Assembly (NCBI GenBank): GCA_910579755.1
Contig: CAJTVB010000035.1
Location: 1 to 29,728, forward strand
DNA: 29,728 nucleotides
DNA from: an uncultured Acetatifactor sp.
GTDB taxonomy: Bacteria; Bacillota; Clostridia; Lachnospirales; Lachnospiraceae
Direction: 5' to 3'
Shown: piece after piece, positions 1 to 6,687 of the stretch
Layout: every line of letters starts with the position of its first letter
Numbering within the stretch: the first letter of the stretch is position 1
Notes under the pieces: generated by a model
Seen by the model: the letters and a program-made list of their open reading frames with translations, nothing else
The model's database searches: none
Told to the model about the DNA's origin: nothing
Program-made: the position numbers and the translations under genes

Positions 1-1
1 T

Positions 2-406
2 TTGACATTAGTTACCCTGGCCAGTCTGGGGGTGACAGTGGCTTTGTGGTTTGCCATGAATTCTGCTCAGGTGGAGTATGAGGAGGTGGAGGCTGTTGTG
101 AACAGCTCCGAGACCATAACCCATCGGGGAAAAAATGGATCCGGTACATATTATACTTATGAGGTTACGGTAAATTATCAGGACAAAATTTATGAGCTTC
201 ACAACTGTCATGACAGCTATTCTTATGTGCCGGAGAGAACAGTTAAGGTCTATCTGTACAACGGAAAGCTGTATGCCAATATTGAGGGCGTCAAAACTTC
301 TTCTCCAGTTGCTACACTGTATTTTGTTTTCCTGTTCGCCACCTTCGGGATGGTTTTGGGTTTTCCCATTTACCTGTCCAAGCAGAGGGAGAAAAGCAGG
401 GCATAA
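2..406 (+). CDS. Small membrane protein, DUF3592-like (5' end possibly outside window)
   Basis: The reading frame is open from the left edge, so the true start may lie upstream; the first possible start here is a TTG at base 2. The visible 134 residues have a hydrophobic segment at about residues 3-19, a soluble middle of about 80 residues rich in Tyr, Val and Thr (beta-like, with a YEVTVNY motif), and a second membrane segment at about 104-125 followed by a basic tail (SKQREKSRA). Two membrane segments bracketing a beta-rich domain resembles DUF3592-type proteins, but I recognise no catalytic motif and assign no function. It ends 53 bases before the methyltransferase gene and could be co-transcribed with it. 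Confidence 0.6.
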   Translation: MTLVTLASLGVTVALWFAMNSAQVEYEEVEAVVNSSETITHRGKNGSGTYYTYEVTVNYQDKIYELHNCHDSYSYVPERTVKVYLYNGKLYANIEGVKTSSPVATLYFVFLFATFGMVLGFPIYLSKQREKSRA

Positions 407-459
407 GAATATAAGGAATAAAAGGGCATTGTGCAGAAACGGTCCAATGAGGCGGAAAA

Positions 460-1683
460 ATGGTTGAGGTGAAAATGAACAGAGATCGGGCGGCAGTAAC
501 ATTGAAAAAAGGGGAAGGCCGGGCGCTGAAAGCCGGAGGCATGTGGATATATGACAACGAGATTGCTTCCGTTGAAGGCTGCTTTGCGGACGGGGATGTG
601 GTGGAGGTCCGGGACTTTGACGGATATGTCATGGGAAGCGGATTTATCAATTCCAGATCAAAGATCCGAGTGCGGATGCTTTCCAGGAAAAAGGATGTGG
701 TGATTGACGCCGATTTTATGGAACAGCGGGTCCGGGATGCCTGGGAATACAGGAAGCGGACCGTGGATACTTCCAGCTGCCGTCTGATCTTTGGGGAGGC
801 GGACTTTCTGCCGGGCATTGTGGTAGATAAATTTGCCGATGTGTTGGTGGTGGAGTCCCTGGCATTAGGGATTGACCGATGGAAGCTCACAATTCTGGAG
901 GCACTGAAGAGAACACTGGCCCGGGACGGCATTTTGATCCGCGGCATATATGAACGAAGCGATGCCAAGGTGCGGCTTCAGGAGGGAATGGAGTGCTATA
1001 AGGGGTTTATCGGAGAGCCCTTTGATACCCGGGTGGAGATCCTGGAAAACGGCGTCAGATATATAGTGGATGTAAAGGACGGGCAGAAGACGGGCTTTTT
1101 CCTGGATCAAAAATACAATCGGGCATCCATTCATCGAATCTGCAGAGGGGCAAAGGTGCTGGACTGCTTTACTCATACCGGTTCCTTTGCCTTGAACGCG
1201 GGAATCGCCGGGGCAGACAGCGTGCTGGGAGTGGATGCATCCCGGCTGGCGGTGGAGCAGGCTGCGGAAAACGCCAGACTCAACGGACTGGAGGAGAAGG
1301 TTGTTTTTAAGTGCGCGGATGTATTTGAATTACTGCCTGCTTTGGAAGCGGCAGGGGAAAAGTTTGACGTGGTGATTCTGGACCCTCCTGCGTTCACAAA
1401 GTCCAAAAGCTCTGTGAAAGGCGCGGTTAAGGGCTATCGGGAGATCAATCTGCGGGGAATGCGGCTGATCCGCGACGGAGGGTTCCTTGCCACCTGCTCC
1501 TGCTCCCATTTTATGGAGCCGGAGCTGTTTGCCAAGACCATTCGCGAGGCCGCAACCGGGGCTCATAAGCGTCTTCGCCAGGTGAAATTCAGCACTCAGA
1601 GCGCGGATCATCCCATTCTCTGGGCGGCGGATCAGTCCTACTATTTGAAATTTTACATTTTTCAGGTGTGTGCGGAGAGGTAG
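460..1683 (+). CDS. Class I SAM-dependent rRNA (cytosine-C5) methyltransferase, RlmI/YwbD-like
   Basis: This is a predicted cytoplasmic 23S rRNA methyltransferase of the RlmI family (COG1092). About 407 residues is the usual family length. The N-terminal ~75 residues (from VTLKKGEGR to SRSKIRVR) form the PUA-like RNA-binding domain. The Rossmann methyltransferase domain follows, with SAM motif I VLDCFTHTGSFALNAG near residue 235, an acidic residue in GVDAS, and the catalytic-loop motif DPPAFTKSK near residue 308. A CSCSH segment near the end matches the second conserved Cys region of the family. There are two credible starts: ATG 460 (GAGG seven bases upstream) and ATG 475 (GAGG five bases upstream). 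I keep the longer one. The exact target base is inferred only from family knowledge. Confidence 0.9.
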   Translation: MVEVKMNRDRAAVTLKKGEGRALKAGGMWIYDNEIASVEGCFADGDVVEVRDFDGYVMGSGFINSRSKIRVRMLSRKKDVVIDADFMEQRVRDAWEYRKRTVDTSSCRLIFGEADFLPGIVVDKFADVLVVESLALGIDRWKLTILEALKRTLARDGILIRGIYERSDAKVRLQEGMECYKGFIGEPFDTRVEILENGVRYIVDVKDGQKTGFFLDQKYNRASIHRICRGAKVLDCFTHTGSFALNAGIAGADSVLGVDASRLAVEQAAENARLNGLEEKVVFKCADVFELLPALEAAGEKFDVVILDPPAFTKSKSSVKGAVKGYREINLRGMRLIRDGGFLATCSCSHFMEPELFAKTIREAATGAHKRLRQVKFSTQSADHPILWAADQSYYLKFYIFQVCAER

Positions 1684-1782
1684 TTCGTAGAAATGGCTGA
1701 AATGCTGAATTTTGATTCTTCGGAGGAAGCCGCCATGGGCTTAATGTCCGTATACGCTGGGACTGCCTTTTCAATGGAGTAT

Positions 1783-1810
1783 TTGTGAAAAATCACAAAA
1801 ATGATAAGAT
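1783..1810 (+). promoter_or_regulatory. Candidate promoter of the PHP gene with overlapping palindrome
   Basis: TTGTGA (1783-1788) and TAAGAT (1805-1810) are separated by 16 bases, about 70 bases before the PHP start. The -35 box lies within a perfect palindrome, TTTGTGA-AAAA-TCACAAA (1782-1799), that could be an operator. A second small inverted repeat, ATAGGA/TCCTAT (1809-1814 and 1821-1826), follows the -10. Confidence 0.4.
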
Positions 1811-1879
1811 AGGAAATTAGTCCTATTGATTATGCCGCCAAAAAGGTGTACGATATACATAGAGATGGAGGGTGGGTAT

Positions 1880-2810
1880 ATGCGTATCAGACAGGCGGCA
1901 TTTGCCGGAAGGCAAAGGATGCTCAAAGGGGGGGCTTCACTGTCATACCACGCGCTCGGACGGAATCGCCGCGCCGGAGGAAATCATTGACCTGTATGCA
2001 GAAAGCGGATATGATTTTCTGGCATTGACAGACATACGGTTTTATAACCGGAAGAATTATGTGCCGGAGGGCAGAATCACAATTATCCCTGGCATGGAGT
2101 TTGATGCCACCTTTGAGGGAGGGTGGGAAAAAGAGGACTACGGTTTTCGCAGCTTTCACACGGTATCCATCGGGCCGGACGACGGAAGCAACGGCATTTT
2201 GCAGGATCAGCGTTTTGCGTCGGGAGAGGTGACAGGGCAGGAGGGCTACCAACCATACCTGGATTGGTTTCATGAGAATAATAACCTGACAATATATTGC
2301 CATCCGCAGTGGAGTGGGACTCCCGTGCGCTATTTTGAGAAAATGAACGGGAACTTTGCCATAGAAGTATGGAATTCCGCCAGCGCCAGAGAGTACGGCA
2401 TGGATACAAATGCCGCGTACTGGGATGAGCTTTTGGAGCAGGGGCACAGAATCTTCGGTGTGGCTGTGGATGATGCCCACAGCCAGGAAGATTGTTGTAA
2501 GGGCTGGGTGATGGTGCGGAGCGGCAGCACGGTGACAGAGATTTTGGCGGCGTTGAAGGAAGGGCGCTTTTACTCATCCTGCGGTCCTGTGATCAAGGAT
2601 TTTTATGTGGAGGAAGGGACTGCCTGCCTGGACTGCAGTCCCTGCAGCAGCATTCAATTTCTCTCCGGATGCCAGCCAACGAAGGTTTTCCGGGGGGAGA
2701 GATTGACTCATGTGGAGCTGGAGCTTCCCTGGAAATATCATTATATCCGGGCTTCGGTGGTGGACGGTCAGGGCAGGAGAGCCTGGACGAACCCGATATT
2801 TCTGAATTGA
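1880..2810 (+). CDS. PHP-domain metal-dependent phosphoesterase, frameshifted near its start
   Basis: The body is a clear PHP phosphoesterase of about 310 residues. Seen are the HCH metal motif in LHCHTTRSDG, LALTD, the PGMEFDA glutamate, IYCHPQWSG and VDDAHS, together supplying the His/Asp/Glu ligands of a multinuclear metal site. The natural start is ATG 1880 behind GGAGGGTGGG, giving MRIRQAAFAGRQRMLKGG. That frame differs from the body frame, and the two meet at seven consecutive G (1928-1934). With six G the protein would read straight through as MLKGGLHCHTTRSDG, the family-typical N-terminus. A GTG at 1872 is in frame with the body, but its only Shine-Dalgarno sequence is one base away and its N-terminus looks unlike the family. 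The cause could be a sequencing error, a real indel or slippage. The substrate is unknown. Confidence 0.75.
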
Positions 2811-2870
2811 TATTAATGCGGTGGGCGCCAGACTGTTGTTGAATATGTGATGAACGGCAAAGAGCAGACA

Positions 2871-3013
2871 GTTACTTTTCACGGCTTCGCCGTTCAAAGC
2901 AACATGATGCACACAAAATGAGCCAAATTCGCTCATTTTGGCGCAGGCAGTCTCGGGTTTTTGTGCAAACAGCGCACAAAAACACCTCGCGGCCCCTACC
3001 CGTGAAGAGTAAC
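2871..3013. repeat. Nested inverted-repeat element (REP/MITE-like)
   Basis: The arms GTTACTTTTCACGG (2871-2884) and CCGTGAAGAGTAAC (3000-3013) are complementary over 14 positions with one G-T wobble. They enclose three further hairpins: ACGGC-TTC-GCCGT (2881-2893, which shares bases with the left arm), a perfect 9-bp stem AAAATGAGC/GCTCATTTT with a 7-base loop (2915-2939), and a perfect 9-bp stem TTTTTGTGC/GCACAAAAA, also with a 7-base loop (2958-2982). No convincing ORF is present. This element occupies most of the 322-base gap between the PHP gene and the solute-binding protein. The regular architecture suggests a dispersed intergenic repeat, but its copy number cannot be judged from one window. 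Confidence 0.6.
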
Positions 3014-3014
3014 G

Positions 3015-3043
3015 AGCAGACATTCTTCTAAGCGTCTGCTTTT
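3015..3043 (+). terminator. Terminator-like hairpin after the repeat element
   Basis: AGCAGAC (3015-3021) pairs perfectly with GTCTGCT (3034-3040) and is followed by a short T run (to 3043). The T tract is short, so it may be a weak terminator or the outermost part of the repeat element next to it. It lies 35 bases before the -10 of the solute-binding protein gene. Confidence 0.4.
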
Positions 3044-3075
3044 GGGTCGGGGACTTCCATTGGAACAGGATTTTT

Positions 3076-3083
3076 GGTATAAT
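3076..3083 (+). promoter_or_regulatory. Promoter (extended -10) of the solute-binding protein gene
   Basis: A perfect TATAAT (3078-3083) is preceded by TTTTTGG. The -35 region (about 3055-3060, TTCCAT) is poor, so recognition probably relies on the -10 and its upstream bases. It lies 50 bases before the start codon. Confidence 0.5.
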
Positions 3084-3132
3084 AAATTTTACTGGAAGCA
3101 GAATTTGGAGCTTGTAAAAAGAGGATTTGGCC

Positions 3133-4422
3133 ATGGAGAGAAAAGCAGGCATTATTGTAGCTGTATTGATTTTGCTGGCAGGGCTGTTGTCAGGCTGCGG
3201 GGATGCCCAAAGGGGAACGGCGGGAGAAAATTCCGCAGGCAGTCCGGGAAAAACCACAGATACAGATATTTCCTCTCAGGATACGGGAAAAGTAGTGGAA
3301 CTGACCTTGTGGGGTGCCGAGGAGGATGAGGCGCTGTTAAACCAGATGATAGAAGAGTTCCGGCAGAAATATGCGGAGGAAGCCGTATTTGAAATTACCC
3401 TGGAATTTGTGGGAGAATCACAGTGTAAGGACAGGCTGGTGGAGGATCCCCAGGGCGGAGCGGACGTGTTTGCCTTTGCGGATGATCAGCTGAGGGTGCT
3501 GGTGGCTGCGGGTCTGCTGGCCAGGGCGGAGGATGAGGACGGGATACGGGCATCCAACGTGGAGGGAGCCTGGCAGGCGGCATCGGTAAACGGCAGAATA
3601 TATGCGTATCCCATGACTGCGGACAATGGCTATTTCCTTTATTACAATAAGGCCTATTTCAGCGAAGAGGATGTAAAAACGCTGGACTCTATCCTGGAAA
3701 AAGCGGCCGCGGCGGAGCGTAAAGTGACAATGGACTGGACTTCAGGCTGGTATCTTTATTCCTTTTTCGGCCAGACAGGCATGGAGCTGGGCATAAACGA
3801 CGACGGGGTATCCAATTATTGCAACTGGAATGCCACGGATACGGCTGTCAGAGGGATTGATGTGGCAAGGGCATTGATGGATATTTCCTCCAGCCCGGCA
3901 TTTATGAGTGTTACGGATACAGAGTTTGTGGCGGGGGTGCAAAACGGAGACGTGATAGCCGGAGTCTCCGGGGTATGGAACGCCAATACAGTGGAAAAGG
4001 CCTGGGGGAGAAATTATGGCGCGGTAAAGCTGCCGTCCTATACCTGTGGGGGCCGCCAGGTACAGATGGCATCATTTGCAGGCTATAAGATGGTGGGGGT
4101 TAATGCCTATTCGGAGCATATAGAGTGGGCAGGAAAGCTTGCTGCATGGATTACTAACGAGGAAAATCAAACCCTTCGGTTTATTGAGCGGGGACAGGGG
4201 CCTTCCAACATCAATGCGGCCAATTCGCCCCAGGTAGCCACATCGCCGGCTATTCAGGCCGTTATAAGCCAGTCTGAATTTGCAAATCTGCAGCGCGTGG
4301 GCGGGAATTACTGGGAGCCCGTGCAGATTTTTGGCGAGACCATGCGGGACGGCAATCCTTTGGGAAGGAATCTTCAAGAGCTTCTGGACACCATGGTGCA
4401 GGGAATCACCTTGTCCTATTAG
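3133..4422 (+). CDS. Extracellular solute-binding lipoprotein (family 1), orphan
   Basis: This is a predicted surface-anchored substrate-binding lipoprotein of about 429 residues. ATG 3133 is chosen because AGAGGA lies seven bases upstream; a TTG two codons earlier is less likely. The N-terminus MERKAGIIVAVLILLAG is a signal peptide ending in the lipobox LLSGC. The mature part begins with a Gly/Ser/Thr-rich linker, then VELTLWG and FRQKYAEE, typical of sugar/oligosaccharide-binding family 1 proteins (SBP_bac_1). No ABC permease or ATPase is adjacent. Instead the gene stops 15 bases before a methyl-accepting chemotaxis protein. I infer that it may deliver ligand to that receptor rather than, or as well as, feed a transporter encoded elsewhere. 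The ligand is unknown. Confidence 0.88.
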   Translation: MERKAGIIVAVLILLAGLLSGCGDAQRGTAGENSAGSPGKTTDTDISSQDTGKVVELTLWGAEEDEALLNQMIEEFRQKYAEEAVFEITLEFVGESQCKDRLVEDPQGGADVFAFADDQLRVLVAAGLLARAEDEDGIRASNVEGAWQAASVNGRIYAYPMTADNGYFLYYNKAYFSEEDVKTLDSILEKAAAAERKVTMDWTSGWYLYSFFGQTGMELGINDDGVSNYCNWNATDTAVRGIDVARALMDISSSPAFMSVTDTEFVAGVQNGDVIAGVSGVWNANTVEKAWGRNYGAVKLPSYTCGGRQVQMASFAGYKMVGVNAYSEHIEWAGKLAAWITNEENQTLRFIERGQGPSNINAANSPQVATSPAIQAVISQSEFANLQRVGGNYWEPVQIFGETMRDGNPLGRNLQELLDTMVQGITLSY

Positions 4423-4437
4423 TAAAGGGGAAAGCAT

Positions 4438-6174
4438 ATGAAAGAGCGGAAAAAAAGTATTGGCATTAAATATATGATTATGCTTCCCGTGGTGACGCTG
4501 GGAATTGTATCAATTATATCCAATATCACTGCCATCAATAATATACGAAATGTGAATTCCAACGCCCTGGTCATAGCCGATGATCTGCTGCCGGAAATCC
4601 AGGAGGTATCAGCCATGCGCGAGATGGCTCAGGAAATTCACAATAAAGCGCTGTCCCATATTATTGCCACGGATTATGACACCATGATTCAGGTAGTGGA
4701 GCTGATCAAAGCCCAGGAGGCGGAGCTGGACAGCAGGCTTGAGCAGTACAGAGTATATGTAAGAGAGCAGGATCGGACGGTTTATGAAAATCTATTGACC
4801 CATTATGATGAGTTTAAGAAGGCCATTGTTCATCTGACAGCCTACAGTGCGGACAGTAAAACAGCAGAGGCCTATGCCTGGGCAAATGATCAGGTGGCGG
4901 CTTCCGGTAAAGCCATGCTGGAAGATATGAATACCATGATGAATGATATTACACTCAGGGCGGAAACGGCCAGGGAACGGCTGGATGTGGTATACCGACA
5001 GTCCATCATCAGCAACAGCATTACCATCTGCATCAGTGTGGCGGCTATAATGGGAGCCCTGGCCATAGTTATGATCCGGGTGGTCCGCCCTGTCTCTAAG
5101 GCTCAGGGGGATATCAAGGACATTATTGCCTGTATCGACAGGCGGGAAGGGGATCTGACCAGAAGGATATCTTTCCGCTATAATGACGAGATAGCAGCGC
5201 TGGGCAGCGGGATTAATACCTTTATGGAAAAACTGCAGCAGATACTGCGGACGATTACCCAAAGCTCCCGCAAGATGGATACGGTGGTGAGTCAGGTCAT
5301 GGACAGCGTGAGAATGTCCAACGACAATGTATCGGGTCTGTCTGCTTTGACAGAAGAGTTATCTGCTACTATGCAGGAGGTTTCAGGATCTACAGGACTG
5401 ATCAACCAGAGCGTGGAATCGGTCCGGGAGGAGGTCAACAATATTGCGGAGAGATCTGCCGCCATGGATGTTTATTCTGTGGAGATGAAGGATCAGGCGG
5501 AGCGCCTGGAGCGGGATGCCAGAAGCAGCATGGAAGAGACCGAAAAGCGTATTCGTGAGATCATGGGAGTGCTGACCCAGGCAATTGAAGATTCCAGGAG
5601 CGTAGATCAGGTTAATGAGCTGACAAATGATATTTTGAATATTTCCGGCAGCACCAACCTGTTGGCTTTAAACGCGTCCATTGAAGCCGCCAGAGCCGGG
5701 GAGGTGGGGAGAGGCTTTATGGTGGTGGCGGAGGAAATCCGTCAGCTGGCCGACTCCAGTCGAGACGCGGCAAACCACATTCAAAATATAAACGGAACCA
5801 TCATCAGCGCGGTTCACAATCTGGCGGAGAATGCCAACGGTATGGTGGAATACATCAATCAGTCCATTCTGCCTGAATTTCGGAAGTTTATGGACAGCGG
5901 AGTCCGGTACAGAGAAGACTCCACCTATGTAGAACGTGTGATGAAAGAGTTTAAGACAAAAACGGATGCGCTGAAGGGAGAAGTGGATGGAATCGCGGTA
6001 TCGGTCAATGCAATTGTGACCGCCATTGATGAAGGCGTCAGCGGTGTTTCCCACGCGTCTGAGAGTACCCGAATGCTGGTGGAGGATATGGACAGAATCA
6101 GCGGGCGCATGGGGGAAAATCGGGAGATTACAGAGAAGCTGCAGGAGGAGACCGCCATTTTCAAAAAATTGTAA
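4438..6174 (+). CDS. Methyl-accepting chemotaxis protein (first of two)
   Basis: This 578-residue membrane receptor starts at ATG 4438 behind AAGGGGAAAG. It has TM1 at about residues 10-30, an extracytoplasmic helical region of about 155 residues typical of four-helix-bundle (4HB/TarH) sensors, TM2 at about 189-211, then a HAMP-like segment (VVRPVSKAQGDIKDII). A long cytoplasmic coiled coil carries the signalling hairpin TNLLALNASIEAARAGE near residue 408. The hairpin tip diverges from the common form: the segment before it reads NISGS rather than IADQ. No CheA, CheW or flagellar gene is in view. Immediate linkage to the upstream binding lipoprotein suggests a receptor with an accessory binding protein. 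Confidence 0.93.
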   Translation: MKERKKSIGIKYMIMLPVVTLGIVSIISNITAINNIRNVNSNALVIADDLLPEIQEVSAMREMAQEIHNKALSHIIATDYDTMIQVVELIKAQEAELDSRLEQYRVYVREQDRTVYENLLTHYDEFKKAIVHLTAYSADSKTAEAYAWANDQVAASGKAMLEDMNTMMNDITLRAETARERLDVVYRQSIISNSITICISVAAIMGALAIVMIRVVRPVSKAQGDIKDIIACIDRREGDLTRRISFRYNDEIAALGSGINTFMEKLQQILRTITQSSRKMDTVVSQVMDSVRMSNDNVSGLSALTEELSATMQEVSGSTGLINQSVESVREEVNNIAERSAAMDVYSVEMKDQAERLERDARSSMEETEKRIREIMGVLTQAIEDSRSVDQVNELTNDILNISGSTNLLALNASIEAARAGEVGRGFMVVAEEIRQLADSSRDAANHIQNINGTIISAVHNLAENANGMVEYINQSILPEFRKFMDSGVRYREDSTYVERVMKEFKTKTDALKGEVDGIAVSVNAIVTAIDEGVSGVSHASESTRMLVEDMDRISGRMGENREITEKLQEETAIFKKL

Positions 6175-6193
6175 AAAAAATTTAAAAAAAGGC

Positions 6194-6222
6194 TTGCATA
6201 AATGCGAAACATGTTATATAAT
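6194..6222 (+). promoter_or_regulatory. Promoter of tRNA-Lys
   Basis: TTGCAT (6194-6199), a 17-base spacer and a perfect TATAAT (6217-6222) lie 30 bases before the mature tRNA 5' end. The -35 is weak but the spacing and -10 are ideal. Confidence 0.6.
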
Positions 6223-6251
6223 AAATCTTGCGTTGTGAAAGACAAATGCAT

Positions 6252-6324
6252 GCACCGCTAGCTCAGTTGGTAGAGCACCTGACTCTTAATCAGGGTGTCC
6301 AGGGTTCGAGCCCCTGGCGGTGCA
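6252..6324 (+). tRNA. tRNA-Lys (anticodon CTT)
   Basis: A full cloverleaf can be drawn over 73 bases. The acceptor stem is GCACCGC/GCGGTGC with discriminator A, and the D arm is GCTC-AGTTGGTA-GAGC. The anticodon stem is CCTGA/TCAGG with loop CTCTTAA (anticodon CTT), and the T arm is CAGGG-TTCGAGC-CCCTG. The 3' CCA is not encoded. No direct repeat of the tRNA 3' end is visible downstream, so nothing suggests an integrated element here. Confidence 0.97.
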
Positions 6325-6330
6325 TAGAAG

Positions 6331-6373
6331 TCTCGGGATCCGCATATGGAGCGGGTTTCGGGGCTTTTCTTTT
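6331..6373 (+). terminator. Intrinsic terminator of tRNA-Lys
   Basis: A 13-bp stem with several G-T wobbles (6331-6343 with 6351-6363), a 7-base loop and a tract TTTTCTTTT (6365-6373) begins seven bases after the tRNA. Confidence 0.75.
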
Positions 6374-6401
6374 GCCATAAAAAGACGGGGAAGTATATAT
6401 T
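6372..6401 (+). promoter_or_regulatory. Weak candidate promoter before the long hairpin
   Basis: TTGCCA (6372-6377) is followed by TATATA (6394-6399, 16-base spacing) or TATATT (6396-6401, 18-base spacing). If used, it would make a short RNA ending at the hairpin below. It overlaps the end of the tRNA terminator T tract. Confidence 0.3.
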
Positions 6402-6416
6402 GAGCGCCACAAACCT

Positions 6417-6484
6417 AAAAGCATCGCTGATAGATTGATCACGCAAAAAGGAAGCGGAATCAAACTGTTATCGATGCTTTTTTT
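6417..6484 (+). terminator. Long hairpin with T7 tract (terminator, attenuator or small RNA)
   Basis: A 17-position stem (6417-6433 with 6465-6481) contains a perfect 10-bp base, AAAAGCATCG/CGATGCTTTT, one mismatch and two G-T wobbles. A second stem TTGAT/ATCAA (6435-6439 with 6459-6463) lies inside, and seven T follow (6478-6484). The gap 6325-6687 otherwise holds only the tRNA terminator, two promoter candidates and small hairpins (ATTCTCTGGTA/TACCAGAAT around 6497-6522; CCTCG-GAA-CGAGG at 6540-6552). The hairpin lies about 200 bases before the second chemoreceptor but upstream of that gene's better promoter, so it need not control it. Confidence 0.5.
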
Positions 6485-6563
6485 GATTGCTTTACCATTC
6501 TCTGGTATAGGATATTTACCAGAATGTCCGGGAACGAATCCTCGGAACGAGGCGGCAAAGCAG

Positions 6564-6592
6564 TTGATTTCGGATGGCTCATGGTATATAAT
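6564..6592 (+). promoter_or_regulatory. Promoter of the second chemoreceptor gene
   Basis: TTGATT (6564-6569), a 17-base spacer and a perfect TATAAT (6587-6592) predict a leader of roughly 90 bases before ATG 6688. The leader contains a G/C-rich hairpin around 6615-6632. Confidence 0.65.
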
Positions 6593-6687
6593 GAAAAAGC
6601 CGCTGAGTTTTGCCGGGGGCTTATGCTCCTGCTGCCTGCGGGGGGTTACTTAAAAGAAATAAATGTATTTATTGGAGGAATTTAGAA

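Noticed and set aside
6252..6330. Integration site (att) at tRNA-Lys
   Set aside because: No integrase gene and no direct repeat of the tRNA 3' end are visible in the window.
6435..6653. A 72-codon frame with TTG start between tRNA-Lys and the second chemoreceptor
   Set aside because: It starts inside the long hairpin, crosses a better promoter and has no credible ribosome binding site or similarity.
6374..6687. A c-di-GMP class I riboswitch upstream of the second chemoreceptor
   Set aside because: Fragments such as CACGCAAAAAGG and CGGCAAAGC vaguely recall the aptamer, and such genes are common targets, but the conserved core and tetraloop/receptor could not be laid out in the right order.
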